NCBI GenBank assembly: GCA_034432655.1
Contig: DAOUBP010000053.1
Location: 1 to 64,000, forward strand
DNA: 64,000 nucleotides
Source of the DNA: DAOUBP01 sp034432655
GTDB taxonomy: Bacteria > Chloroflexota > Anaerolineae > CG2-30-64-16
Direction of reading: 5' to 3'
Under the pieces are notes generated by a model. The model did not search any database, was not told where the DNA came from, and was given only the letters and a program-made list of their open reading frames with translations. Position 1 is the first letter of the stretch. Each line of letters begins with the position of its first letter. Made by a program: the position numbers and the translations under genes. This document shows positions 1 to 8,461 of this stretch, piece after piece.

Positions 1-1
1 G

Positions 2-157
2 GCCGCCACCGGCCACCCGTCACCCGTCGCGTGCGCGGTCACGCCGGCCCGCCCGACCATGCATGGAGCGGGCTACCTGGCAGCGCCCGGTGAACCGGAC
101 TTGGGCGCGGTGCTGCCGGAATGGCAACATACGCGCCAGGTGACCCACTGGCGGTGA
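2..157 (+). CDS. 3' end of an unidentified upstream gene (partial)
   Basis: An open frame enters from the left edge (codons in phase with base 2) and stops at TGA 155-157. About 51 residues are visible, ending in PEWQHTRQVTHWR. No family is recognisable from this fragment. It is the only plus-strand frame that fits an incoming gene before the promoter at 298-326. It could also be chance, since GC-rich DNA has few stops. Confidence 0.35.
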   Translation, partial: AATGHPSPVACAVTPARPTMHGAGYLAAPGEPDLGAVLPEWQHTRQVTHWR

Positions 158-297
158 GATCATGGTAGCCCGGCGAGAATGCAGCGCATCACGGATGGAG
201 CAGGCCTCTTTCATCGCCGGGCGGCCCCGCCCGACACTTTTGCGTTATGCCCACGCCAGGGACGTGCATTGCAGGCTGTTTCATTTTGGCCGGAGCT

Positions 298-326
298 TTG
301 GCCCTGGCACCGAGATCGGCTATAAT
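298..326 (+). promoter_or_regulatory. sigma70-like promoter for the GT2-GT39-YfhO cluster
   Basis: TTGGCC at 298-303, a 17-base spacer and a perfect TATAAT at 321-326, about 45 bases before the GT2 start. The rest of 158-370 shows no gene. Confidence 0.6.
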
Positions 327-370
327 CGGTTCGGATCATGGCTGCCCGGTGCAGCCGAGGAGGATACATT

Positions 371-1123
371 TTGAAACTCTCGGTCTTGATGCCCTGCTAC
401 AATGAAATTGACACCATCCGCGAGATTGTGGCCCGCGTGCGCGCAGTAGACATCCGGCTGCGGGTACGTGATGGCCGCTTTGGGCTGCCGCCCGCGGCCG
501 ACGGCACCGTTGAACTGACGGTCGAGAAAGAGATCATCATCGTTGACGATGGCTCCAGGGATGGCACGCGCGAGATCCTGCCGGAACTGGCCCGATTGCC
601 GGACGTGTTCGTGTACTATCATGAACGCAACCAGGGCAAGGGCGCAGCAGTGCGCACTGCCATCGAAAAAGCCACCGGCGATATCATGCTGGTGCAAGAT
701 GCCGACCTGGAGTACGACCCGCGCGATTACCCGGCGCTGCTCCAGCCCATCGTCGAGGGCCGTTCACAGGTGGTCTACGGCAGTCGCTTCCTCGGCGGCC
801 CACGCAAAGCAATGTTCTTCACCCATATGCTGGGCAACAAGCTGCTGACCCTGTTCACCAATATCCTGTTCGACACCATCCTGAGCGACATGGAGACGTG
901 TTACAAGGTCTTCACGCGCGAGGTAGCGCAACAGTTGCGGCTCAAATCGCCCGGCTGGGGGTTCGACCCGGAGATCACGGCCAAAATCCTGAAACGCGGC
1001 TATCGCATCTACGAAGTCCCCATCTCCTACACCGGCCGCGAGTATCACGAAGGCAAGAAGATCAGCTGGCGCGATGGCCTTACAGTCGCCTGGACATTGC
1101 TCAAGTATCGGTTCTCCGAATAG
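371..1123 (+). CDS. family 2 glycosyltransferase (dolichol-phosphate-mannose synthase-like)
   Basis: A 250-residue GT-A glycosyltransferase, probably moving a sugar from a nucleotide donor to a polyprenyl phosphate at the cytoplasmic membrane face. The nucleotide-binding start LSVLMPCYNE lies at residues 3-12, DDGSRDGT at 59-66 and the metal-binding DADLEYDP at 110-117. There is no C-terminal membrane segment, so it resembles DPM1 rather than GtrB/ArnC. I place the start at TTG 371, which follows a GAGGAGGA ribosome site; the ATG at 338 would add eleven unrelated residues. The next gene, a GT39 enzyme, overlaps its 3' end and may use the lipid-linked sugar made here (inference). Confidence 0.85.
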   Translation: MKLSVLMPCYNEIDTIREIVARVRAVDIRLRVRDGRFGLPPAADGTVELTVEKEIIIVDDGSRDGTREILPELARLPDVFVYYHERNQGKGAAVRTAIEKATGDIMLVQDADLEYDPRDYPALLQPIVEGRSQVVYGSRFLGGPRKAMFFTHMLGNKLLTLFTNILFDTILSDMETCYKVFTREVAQQLRLKSPGWGFDPEITAKILKRGYRIYEVPISYTGREYHEGKKISWRDGLTVAWTLLKYRFSE

Positions 1124-2768
1124 GCCGATCGCTGCAACGGCCGGGATAGCGTGGCCGGCCTGGCTGGAGGTCGTCGGCATCACCCTGTTGGCAGCGCTGT
1201 TGCGCCTGATGCCGTGGCTGGCAGATTTCCCCCTGCATCGCGATGAGGCGCTGTACGGATATTGGGCGCGGCTGGTGGCCGGCGGCCAGGACCCTTTGCT
1301 GCTCACCCCGTGGATAGACAAACCGCCGCTGAGTATCTATCTGATCGCGGGCAGTTTTGCCGGCCTGGGCATTTCGGAGCTGACGTTGCGCCTGCCCGGT
1401 CTCATCGCCAGCATCCTGACAGTGCCGGCCCTTTACGCGCTGGCCGAACGCAGCTATGACCGCCGGAGCGCGCGGCTGGCCGGCGGGCTGTTTGCCTTGT
1501 CGCCCTTTGCCATCCTCTTCGCGCCTACAGCGTTCACCGACCCCTGGCTGGTGCTGTGGCTGGTGGTCGGCGCCTGGGCGGCTTTGAGCGGCCGCGGGTT
1601 TGCCACAGGGCTGGCCGCGGGGCTGGCAGTGGCCAGCAAACAGCAAGGAGTGCTGGTCGGGCCGCTGTTGATCGCGCTGCTGTTGGCCCCGGCACGTCCC
1701 TCCCCCGCCCGCTGGCGCAGTCGGCTGCGCGACCTGTTGAGCGCCGTGGCCGGGTTCGCCCTGGTGTTCGGCCCGCTGACCTGGTGGGACAGCCTGCGCT
1801 GGCACAATCGCCCCAGCTTCTGGGACCGCAGCCTGACCACCTACGGCCCGTTGCTGGTAGCACCGCCGGCCCTATGGCCGACGCGCGCCGCCGATTGGGC
1901 GGAACAGCTCGGCTACCTCTTCGGCCTCCCGGCCTTAAGCTGGGCCATGTTGGCCCTGGCAGCGTTGGCCGGCGTCCGGGCATTACGCACCGCCGTCAGA
2001 AGGAGGCCCGGGGAGCGCGCATCCTGGACCGACCTGATCCTGGCCGCATACACGGCCGGTTACCTGGCGCTACATCTGGTGGTCACATTTCAACCGTGGG
2101 ACCGCTACCTGTTGCCGCTGGTGCCGTTGATCTGTCTCCTGGCGGCCCGGGGCATAACGCTGATCCAGCCTACGCAAATCGAGCAGATGCTCATGCCGTT
2201 TGCGACGCCAAGGCGTATGAAAACCTTCACAGTGACGGCTGAAGCCGTCCGGCGCAGCCTGGGACGACTGAAGTCGCCACTACAAAAGGACGGGCCGGTA
2301 GCGATGACCCTCGTTCACCCGCTCCTTGCCCTGGCCCTGGCGGCTGCGCTGGGCTACGCGGCCTGGCTGGGCGCGGCGGGGCGGATCCCGGTGGGCAGTG
2401 ACCACGGCGCCTATACAGGGATCCGCCAGGTAGCAGCCTTCCTCCGGGCGCAACCGGCCGAGGCCGTGATCTATCATCAATCGCTAGGCTGGTATTTCGA
2501 TTTCTATCTCTACGACGCGCCGCAGGAGCGTCGCTGGTTCGACACGGCCGAGAAGCTGGCAGACGAGGCGCTGCGGACGGTTGAAGCCCAACCGTCCGCT
2601 CCGCAGTGGCTGATCGTCCCGGCATGGGAAGCGGATCGCATTGCCGCGTGGCAACCCGTGCTGGCCGCACATGGTGTGAGATTGACGGACCAGCATCATG
2701 TCTATCGTCCAGACGGCAGCACCTCGTTTGTGATTTACCGGATCGTGCCGGAAGGAGAAAAGGGGTGA
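1074..2768 (+). CDS. GT39 (PMT/ArnT-type) membrane glycosyltransferase
   Basis: 564 residues with many hydrophobic helices. The first loop carries the family motif HRDEALYGYW near residues 55-64 (acidic DE at 57-58), followed by DKPPLSIY at about 82-89, as in ArnT/PMT_2 enzymes that transfer sugars from polyprenyl-phosphate donors outside the membrane. The ATG at 1074 overlaps the GT2 gene by 50 bases; no in-frame ATG, GTG or TTG occurs before the first helix, so this start is forced. The stop overlaps the GTG of the next gene. Residues about 387-406 are encoded by a palindromic repeat (2234-2290) that breaks the hydrophobic pattern and looks like an in-frame insertion. Confidence 0.85.
   Translation: MALQSPGHCSSIGSPNRPIAATAGIAWPAWLEVVGITLLAALLRLMPWLADFPLHRDEALYGYWARLVAGGQDPLLLTPWIDKPPLSIYLIAGSFAGLGISELTLRLPGLIASILTVPALYALAERSYDRRSARLAGGLFALSPFAILFAPTAFTDPWLVLWLVVGAWAALSGRGFATGLAAGLAVASKQQGVLVGPLLIALLLAPARPSPARWRSRLRDLLSAVAGFALVFGPLTWWDSLRWHNRPSFWDRSLTTYGPLLVAPPALWPTRAADWAEQLGYLFGLPALSWAMLALAALAGVRALRTAVRRRPGERASWTDLILAAYTAGYLALHLVVTFQPWDRYLLPLVPLICLLAARGITLIQPTQIEQMLMPFATPRRMKTFTVTAEAVRRSLGRLKSPLQKDGPVAMTLVHPLLALALAAALGYAAWLGAAGRIPVGSDHGAYTGIRQVAAFLRAQPAEAVIYHQSLGWYFDFYLYDAPQERRWFDTAEKLADEALRTVEAQPSAPQWLIVPAWEADRIAAWQPVLAAHGVRLTDQHHVYRPDGSTSFVIYRIVPEGEKG
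2234..2290 (+). repeat. palindromic element inserted in frame in the GT39 gene
   Basis: Two adjacent palindromes, GACGGCT-GA-AGCCGTC (2234-2249) and CGACT-GA-AGTCG (2265-2276), then an A-rich tail. The 2251-2290 part closely matches 3661-3700 in the YfhO gene, and the reverse complement matches 33490-33542 in the second GT39 gene. All three keep the host frame open. Confidence 0.7.
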
Positions 2769-5700
2769 GCAGCCCGCACGCGCGCGATCGCGGTTGCGCT
2801 GGCCAGACCGACAGAGCGCATGCTCACGCCGGCGGCGCGGCTACAGGGGATGAGAACGCCCGCCGGACTCGAGCCTGTGCGCAGCCCCCTTTCAGGGTCA
2901 GGCGGTTCCTCCCGACCCGCGGCCAACCGGCCGACCCTATAGGAGGCCGCCCCACAGCCTCAAGCCCAGATCCTCCTCGGACGGCTGTTTTCAAATCAGG
3001 ATCCGACCTGCTCGCCTGGCTGGCCCTGGCGCTGGCAACCCTGGCCGTCCTCTGGCCCCTGGGCCTGACCAACCGCATCCTGGCCGGAGTGGACGCGTTC
3101 ACCTACTTTGCGCCGTATTGGGACTATCGGATGGCGGCGTTGCGCGCCGGACAGGTGCCGTTGTGGAACCCCTACCTGTTCCTGGGCGTGCCGTTTCTGG
3201 CCAACCCACAAGCGGCGGTGCTCTACCCGCTCCACTGGCCCCTTTCCTGGCTCACCCCGGAGCAGGCATTGGCCTGGTCGGCGCTGTTGCACGTCTGGCT
3301 GGCAGCGGGATTCACCTATACCCTGGGCAGGCGTTCGTTCGGGCTGAGCCGGTCCGGGGCCTGGCTGGCCGGCGCAGTTTTCGGGCTGGGGGGCTACATG
3401 CTGGCGCGGGTCGAAAACATCAACCAGCTCAACGCTCTGACCTGGCTGCCGGCCATCCTGTGGCTGTACGATGAAACGGCCCTCAGCCGCCACCGGCGCG
3501 CTGCGTTGCGCTGGGGCTGCGCGTTGACGGCCGCCATCGCCCTGTGTCTCCTGGCCGGACACACCCAGAGCTTCTTCATCACGATGGTCGGGCTGGGGCT
3601 TTACGCAGTGGCCGGCATTTTCAGCAGGGCAACTTCTGCGGAGTGGCCCTCCAGCCGTGTGGCGCAGCCTGGGGCGCCTAAAGCCGCCGCTAAAAAGGTC
3701 CTCAAGCCCCTCGGCCCGCTGCTGGCGGTTGCGCCGGCCGCCCTGCTGGCCGCGGCCCAGCTGTTGCCTACCCTGGAGCTGAACGGCCTGGGATTGCGCA
3801 CCGGCGGGCTGCCCTTCCGCCAGGCGGTGAGCTTCTCACTGCGCCCCCGGCTGCTGGCGCAAACCTTTTTGCCGCCCTTCGGCGGCGGGCTGGCCGAGGC
3901 GTTCGGCAGCGAAGGCTACGCCGAATTCGTGGGCTATACGGGCATCATCGCGCTGGTCCTGGCTGGGCTGGCCGTGGTCGGCTATCTGCGAAGGCTGCGC
4001 GCCGGATGGGCATTACCTGCGGCGCACACCGCATCAGATTCCGGACCGCTGCTTGCGCTCCTGGTGCTGGCCGCGGCCGGCGTCCTGCTGGCGCTGGGCG
4101 CATACAACCCGCTGTACTATCTCCTCTGGCGCTTCGTGCCCGGGTTCGACCTGTTTCGCGGCCCGGCGCGCTGGCTGGCGCTGTTCGCGTTAGCTGTGGC
4201 GGTCCTGGCCGGGATTGGGCTGGACGGGCTGAAACAGGGCCACCCCGAGGGACTGCGTTCCCGGGCAAGCCCGGCGGTGCGTACTTTCGGGACAGTCAGC
4301 CGTCCGCAAGCGATCGCCTTGATCGTCGCCGCTGCCGCCGTCCTCACCCTTGGCGTGCTGCAACAACCGCCGCCGCTGACCTCGCTGCTCGGCTGGATCG
4401 GCATCGCCGCAGCCGTTGCCTGGCTGCTGCTGGTGAGCCGCTCCCGGCCTCCCCTGGCGCGCTGGGGGCTGATCGCGCTGGCGGCCGGCGAACTGTGGCT
4501 GGGGAGCCGGGCACTGCCTTTCGTCATGGCAACCGCGCCGCTGGCCGCCGGCCTGCGCAACGCGCCGGCCGCGCTATTGGCCGCCACCGCCGACCAGCCG
4601 CCGGCCGGCCGGGGCCGCTTCCTCAGCCTCTCCGACATCCGCTACGACCCGGGTGACCTGGCCGAGCTGCGGAGCCTGCAGGCGGACCGCCTCTCACCCG
4701 ACGCGATCGAGCGCCTGGTGCGCGCCGCAAAGCAGGTGGAGGTGATCGCGCCCAACCTGCCGTTGCGTTTCCGCCTGCCCGCGGTAGACGGCTACGACGG
4801 CGGTGTTTTGCCCCTGGGCCGCTACGTGCAGCTCCAGGGCCTGTTCCTGCCCCCCGAGGCCCTGATCCCTGACGGCCGCTTGCGGGAGCAATTGACACAG
4901 GTGCCCGCCGACCGCCTCCTGGACCTGACCGGTGTGCGTTTCATCATCACCGACAAACAGCGCGACCTGTGGGCGGACGACGTGTACTATGACCTGGAAT
5001 TGTCGGCAGCCCTGCCGCCGGGCGCAGCGCTTCCTCTGGACCTGGCTGCCTATCCCCCGTTTTCGGCCACCGCGATCGGGATCGTCACCGCCGGATCCGG
5101 CCCCGCCGAGCTGACGGTCATCGGCCGCGACGGAGAGACTGTTGCGCTGCCGTTCGCGTCTCGCCGGGGAGACGCCGCCACACCGCAACCAACGATTGTC
5201 GCGCTGCCGCAGCCGCTGGTGCCACGGACGCTGATCGTGCGCAACACCGGCGCAGCGGAGATAGCTTTGCGCGGGCTGAGCCTGATAGATGGCCGCACCG
5301 GCGCGCATGCCTCGGTCACAGTCTCCCCGCGCGGGGACGTGCGGCGCATCCACACCGGCGACGTGAAGATCTACGAACGAACCTCGGCGCCGGGCCGGGC
5401 GTGGCTGGTCCACGGCATCCTGCCCGCCGCCGACGACGCGGCCGCCCTGGCGCTCCTGGCCGATCCCGCGTTTGACCCGCGCGCAGCGGCCGTGGTCAGC
5501 GGCCAGGGGCCAGCCCCGCGGCCTGCGGCGCCGGCCGCCGCAGACGAGGCCGTGACCGTGGTGACCTATCGAGAAGAACAGCTCAGGTTGCGCGTGCGCG
5601 CGACGGCGCCCGGGATGCTGGTGATCGCCGACACCTGGTATCCCGGCTGGGAAGCGGCCGTGAACGGGAAACCGACCGAACTGTGGCGCGTCAACCTGCT

Positions 5701-5860
5701 CTTCCGCGGCATTTTGGTGGAAGAAGGCGAGCAGGTGGTGACCCTGGTCTACCGCCCATCCGGCTGGCGCACGGGGGTCGCGCTGAGCCTGGCCGGCCTG
5801 TCGTTGATGGGCCTGACCCTTCTGGCCACCGTTTTCCCTTCCCGCCCTCGGGATGTATAA
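2765..5860 (+). CDS. YfhO-type polytopic membrane protein
   Basis: A large multi-helix membrane protein of about 1031 residues with the layout of the bacterial YfhO family (GT-C-like). The first loop reads AGVDAFTYFAPYW after helix 1, as expected for a lipid-sugar-dependent transferase. The last 300 residues form an extracytoplasmic domain containing DTWYPGWEAAVNGKP, a signature typical of YfhO C-termini, followed by a final helix. Start chosen at GTG 2765, which overlaps the preceding TGA and follows AAGGAG. The first 75 residues are hydrophilic and repeat-encoded (2841-2974), and two more repeat pieces lie in frame at 3626-3700 and 4253-4274. It probably glycosylates envelope polymers, as in Bacillus YfhO with lipoteichoic acid (inference). 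Confidence 0.8.
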   Translation: MSSPHARDRGCAGQTDRAHAHAGGAATGDENARRTRACAQPPFRVRRFLPTRGQPADPIGGRPTASSPDPPRTAVFKSGSDLLAWLALALATLAVLWPLGLTNRILAGVDAFTYFAPYWDYRMAALRAGQVPLWNPYLFLGVPFLANPQAAVLYPLHWPLSWLTPEQALAWSALLHVWLAAGFTYTLGRRSFGLSRSGAWLAGAVFGLGGYMLARVENINQLNALTWLPAILWLYDETALSRHRRAALRWGCALTAAIALCLLAGHTQSFFITMVGLGLYAVAGIFSRATSAEWPSSRVAQPGAPKAAAKKVLKPLGPLLAVAPAALLAAAQLLPTLELNGLGLRTGGLPFRQAVSFSLRPRLLAQTFLPPFGGGLAEAFGSEGYAEFVGYTGIIALVLAGLAVVGYLRRLRAGWALPAAHTASDSGPLLALLVLAAAGVLLALGAYNPLYYLLWRFVPGFDLFRGPARWLALFALAVAVLAGIGLDGLKQGHPEGLRSRASPAVRTFGTVSRPQAIALIVAAAAVLTLGVLQQPPPLTSLLGWIGIAAAVAWLLLVSRSRPPLARWGLIALAAGELWLGSRALPFVMATAPLAAGLRNAPAALLAATADQPPAGRGRFLSLSDIRYDPGDLAELRSLQADRLSPDAIERLVRAAKQVEVIAPNLPLRFRLPAVDGYDGGVLPLGRYVQLQGLFLPPEALIPDGRLREQLTQVPADRLLDLTGVRFIITDKQRDLWADDVYYDLELSAALPPGAALPLDLAAYPPFSATAIGIVTAGSGPAELTVIGRDGETVALPFASRRGDAATPQPTIVALPQPLVPRTLIVRNTGAAEIALRGLSLIDGRTGAHASVTVSPRGDVRRIHTGDVKIYERTSAPGRAWLVHGILPAADDAAALALLADPAFDPRAAAVVSGQGPAPRPAAPAAADEAVTVVTYREEQLRLRVRATAPGMLVIADTWYPGWEAAVNGKPTELWRVNLLFRGILVEEGEQVVTLVYRPSGWRTGVALSLAGLSLMGLTLLATVFPSRPRDV
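2841..2974 (+). repeat. dispersed repeat copy A in the 5' end of the YfhO gene
   Basis: Closely similar to 32201-32335 at the 5' end of the second GT39 gene; both share the core GCGCAGCCCCCTTTCAGGGT. The two copies are translated in different frames, so the similarity is at the DNA level. Confidence 0.75.
3626..3700 (+). repeat. composite palindromic element inside the YfhO gene
   Basis: 3626-3650 is an imperfect copy of the GGCAACTCC-TGC-GGAGTTGCC palindrome found at 35224, 44347 and 59314. 3661-3700 matches 2251-2290. Together they encode a hydrophilic stretch (about residues 287-312) between two membrane helices. Confidence 0.65.
4253..4274 (+). repeat. 22-base repeat shared with 19219-19240
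   Basis: A 22-base stretch containing the palindrome CCGGGCAAGCCCGG is identical to 19219-19240, which lies between genes. Here it sits in frame in the YfhO gene (about residues 497-503). Confidence 0.65.
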
Positions 5861-5861
5861 T
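5856..5861 (+). promoter_or_regulatory. -10 hexamer upstream of the Asp23/AmaP gene
   Basis: A perfect TATAAT overlaps the TAA stop of the YfhO gene; the -35 region (TTTCCC around 5833) is weak. It lies 64 bases before the GTG at 5925. Confidence 0.4.
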
Positions 5862-5924
5862 TGCTGTGATTGTTGTGGCCCGTCCGGCCACACTTTGTCA
5901 GGCCCGATCTGAATGGAGGTACGG

Positions 5925-6482
5925 GTGAACATTTTCAACCGCATTGTGGTGATTTTGCTGCTTTTTGCCCTGCTGGCCCTGGTCGCTCTGGTGGCCGTCT
6001 TTCCCCTGGAGTCGGTGGCGGTGGCCGGAAACGCGCTGACGGCCATCGGCGCTTTCTTCCAGCGGGCCCAGGCCGAGGCGCTCTGGCTCTTCACCATCGG
6101 TCGCGTGTTGGCGGTGCTGGTGGCCGTGGTGATCTTCGGGCTGTTGCTGTGGGGCGAGTTGAAGCCGAGGCGGCCCAAAGCAGTACAGGTGCGCACCGAA
6201 AGCGGCAGCCAGGCCACCGTAACTACCGATTCGGTCGCCCGGCGGCTGGCCTGGCACATTGACCAGCTGGCGGACGTGATTACCGTGACCCCCGAAGTGA
6301 CCGCGGCCGGCCGTGCCGTGAACGTGCTTTTGAACCTGGAGACACGGCCCGAGATTGACGTGCCCATGAAGACCGATGAAGTGGTGGCCGTGGCCCGTGA
6401 GGTGATCACCGAGCGCATGGGCCTGCAACTGGGCCGGATTGACGTGCGCATCAAATATGCGCCGTATCAGGAGGGATCCTGA
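5925..6482 (+). CDS. AmaP/Asp23 (DUF322)-type membrane protein
   Basis: 185 residues: two membrane helices (about 5-26 and 50-78), then a cytoplasmic Asp23-like domain with TDSVARRLAWHIDQL, VTVTPEVTAAGRAVNV and a C-terminal IDVRIKYA strand. In Gram-positives AmaP anchors Asp23 to the membrane and affects cell-envelope stress; I infer a similar scaffold role. Start GTG 5925 sits 5 bases after GGAGG (5915-5919); the ATG at 5913 overlaps that site and is less likely. The scpB start follows two bases after the stop, so the two genes are probably co-transcribed. Confidence 0.75.
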   Translation: MNIFNRIVVILLLFALLALVALVAVFPLESVAVAGNALTAIGAFFQRAQAEALWLFTIGRVLAVLVAVVIFGLLLWGELKPRRPKAVQVRTESGSQATVTTDSVARRLAWHIDQLADVITVTPEVTAAGRAVNVLLNLETRPEIDVPMKTDEVVAVAREVITERMGLQLGRIDVRIKYAPYQEGS

Positions 6483-6484
6483 GC

Positions 6485-7117
6485 GTGGCCGAGGCCCTCC
6501 TCCCCGCTCCGCCGGCCCCTCCCGCCGCGGAGACCGGGCCGCAGCCGGCAGCGCAGGCACAGCCGCCGGCCAATGAGGACGACCTGCCGATGCTCCTGGA
6601 AAGCCTCCTTTTCGTCGCGCCGGCGCCCACGCCCGTGAGCAAGCTGGGCCAGGTGCTGGGGGTGAGCGATGAGGCAGTGGAAAAAGCGCTGGCCGGCCTG
6701 GCAGAAGACTATGTGGCGAAGCGGCGCGGTCTGCGCCTGTTGCGTAAAGGCGATCGGGTGCAGCTCACCAGCGCGCCTGAAGCTGCAGGGCACATCGAAC
6801 GCTTCCTGGGGCTGGAGCTGAGCAGCAAGCTCTCCACGGCTGCCCTGGAGACGCTGGCGGTGATCGCCTACCGCCAACCCATCACGCGCGCCGAGATCGA
6901 GGCCATTCGCGGGGTAAGTTGTGAAGGGGTTTTGCGCACCCTGATCGCGCGCGAACTGGTCGAGCCGGTGGGCCGCCTGGAGCAGCCCGGCCGGCCGTTC
7001 CTGTATGGCACCACCTTGCAGTTCCTGCAGTATTTCGGCCTGGAGAGCCTGGAGAAACTCCCGCCCCTGCCGGAACATGTGACGCAGTCGGAGGTGACGG
7101 CGTTGGCCAATGTGTAG
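6485..7117 (+). CDS. scpB: segregation and condensation protein ScpB
   Basis: 210 residues. After a Pro/Ala-rich leader of about 30 residues come the two winged-helix domains of ScpB: LPMLLESLLFVAPAP, then ALETLAVIAYRQPITRAEIE and IRGVSCEGVLRTLIARELVE. ScpB binds ScpA and SMC to form the bacterial condensin. The start is GTG 6485. scpA, which often precedes scpB, is not in this window; its usual place is taken by the AmaP-type gene. Confidence 0.95.
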   Translation: MAEALLPAPPAPPAAETGPQPAAQAQPPANEDDLPMLLESLLFVAPAPTPVSKLGQVLGVSDEAVEKALAGLAEDYVAKRRGLRLLRKGDRVQLTSAPEAAGHIERFLGLELSSKLSTAALETLAVIAYRQPITRAEIEAIRGVSCEGVLRTLIARELVEPVGRLEQPGRPFLYGTTLQFLQYFGLESLEKLPPLPEHVTQSEVTALANV

Positions 7118-7218
7118 AAGAGGCTACTTACCCATCTGCGGCGGTGCGGTATGCTAACGCTGAGGAACGAGCCCTGACTCCGTGAAATTTCTCGGGCTCC
7201 AGCAAGGAGAAAACCCTG

Positions 7219-7980
7219 ATGGCTGAGAACTTGTGGGCTTTACGCGAACAAAAGAAACTCAGTGTCGCCATGTTGGCCAGCCGCGCCGGCCTGCCGATCG
7301 GCCTGATCATGCAGTACGAATCAGGGCAGCGCAGCATTGACCCCCGGCACCTCTCCCGCCTGGCCCGGGCGCTGTACGTTGAAGACTCCGACATCAAGTT
7401 GCAATCCGACCCGCGGCCGGGCAGCACACCGACAGAGCGCCCGCCCCGCCGGCCAGAGAAGTCAGCCGCGGCTGGCGAGAAGACTGAGGCCCCCCCGCGA
7501 CCACGCGAAAAACCCGTGCGCCAGCCGCGGCCCGCGCCTGCAGCGCGGCCGCCCGCTATGGCACGACCCAGCCAGATCGCCCACCTCACCGATCTGCTGA
7601 CCCGCCTGGGCCGCAGCAGGGCTGACCTGGAAGCAGGGTTGGGCAAACCGCTGACCGAGCTGAGCCGCCAGGAAGCCAGCCAGCTGCTGTACAAGCTACA
7701 AATGGCTTCGCGCGAAGGACTGGCCGCCGAACGCCATCGCGCCTATCTCCCCGAGGCAGTAGATCAGTTCGAATGTCGCTATCTGACCGCAGCCAAAGAA
7801 GAAGGGGCGGTACTGCGTTTCAGCCTGTTCGACGGCTCTACAGTCACCGGTCCGATCGTCGGTTTCAGCCCCTACACCATCACTGTGCGGCTGGCAAACG
7901 GCGACGAGCTGACCCTCAACAAACTGGCGTTGGTGAGTTACCAGAAGCTGGCCGGCAGCGGCGGGGAGCTGGCAGTATGA
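7219..7980 (+). CDS. helix-turn-helix protein with C-terminal Hfq/Sm-like domain (1)
   Basis: 253 residues in four parts. Residues 4-58 look like an XRE/cro helix-turn-helix (LREQKKLSVAMLASRAG then YESGQRSI). Residues 62-115 are a Pro/Arg-rich linker, and 116-170 are helical. Residues 185-243 read like an Sm fold: a helix with YLTAAKEEG, LRFSLFDGSTVTGPIVGF (Sm1: DG at 205-206, G at 211, GF at 215-216) and NKLALVSY at 234-241 as an Sm2-like strand. It resembles Hfq, where NG and G occupy the same places. It could bind RNA or DNA or both; this is inferred. Good ATG with AAGGAG upstream; the 5' leader can pair GAGCCC with GGGCTC (7168-7199). The next gene overlaps by ATGA. Confidence 0.7.
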   Translation: MAENLWALREQKKLSVAMLASRAGLPIGLIMQYESGQRSIDPRHLSRLARALYVEDSDIKLQSDPRPGSTPTERPPRRPEKSAAAGEKTEAPPRPREKPVRQPRPAPAARPPAMARPSQIAHLTDLLTRLGRSRADLEAGLGKPLTELSRQEASQLLYKLQMASREGLAAERHRAYLPEAVDQFECRYLTAAKEEGAVLRFSLFDGSTVTGPIVGFSPYTITVRLANGDELTLNKLALVSYQKLAGSGGELAV

Positions 7981-8417
7981 GCCTGGGTGATATGCTGCGC
8001 CTGTTGCGCGCCCGCAAGGGCGGCATCACCCCGCTGGACATCGAAGCGGCGCTGCCCGAGCTGCCCAAGGGGCTGTACCGTCAGATGGAACAGCGGTACC
8101 GGGCCGTGGGCGACGACACCTCTATTGCCCTGCTGGCCGACTTCTACGGCGTGCCGTTTGCGGATTTGCGCTGGCGGCTGGATTGGCCACGCAAGGCGCT
8201 GAGCCGCGCGTTGGTGCACGCGCTTAAGCACCGCAGCCCTATCACCCTGCATCTGTGGAACGGCCAGACGGTCAGCGGGCAGGTAAAATGGTGGGACCTG
8301 GGCGCGCTGGAGCTGGAAACCCCGGACGGCAGCGCCCTGGTGATCCAGCGCCATGCGGTGGAGCGCTGGGAGCCGCGCGCCCCGGAGCCGACGGCAGCGG
8401 AGGATACATCACCGTAA
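7977..8417 (+). CDS. HTH-like protein with C-terminal Hfq/Sm-like domain (2)
   Basis: 146 residues, starting at an ATG that overlaps the TGA of the preceding gene (ATGA), so translation is probably coupled. Residues 1-70 are helical and look like a divergent helix-turn-helix (GDMLRLLRARKGGITPLDI; LADFYGVPFADLRWRLDW). Residues 76-132 are strongly Hfq-like: ALVHALKHRSPITLHLWNG, then QTVSGQVKWWD and IQRHAVERWEP, lining up with Hfq's L-N-A-L, the N-G of Sm1, and the K-H-A-I region of Sm2. The N-terminal part is less certain than the Sm-like part. With its neighbour it makes a matched pair that could form a mixed ring (inference). Confidence 0.65.
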   Translation: MSLGDMLRLLRARKGGITPLDIEAALPELPKGLYRQMEQRYRAVGDDTSIALLADFYGVPFADLRWRLDWPRKALSRALVHALKHRSPITLHLWNGQTVSGQVKWWDLGALELETPDGSALVIQRHAVERWEPRAPEPTAAEDTSP

Positions 8418-8461
8418 CGCGGAATTCATTCCACAATAACAAGCAAAGGAGGTTGACAAAG

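Noticed and set aside
4694..6454. 586-residue minus-strand open frame
   Set aside because: Shadow of the YfhO and AmaP genes, spanning their boundary with no ribosome site.
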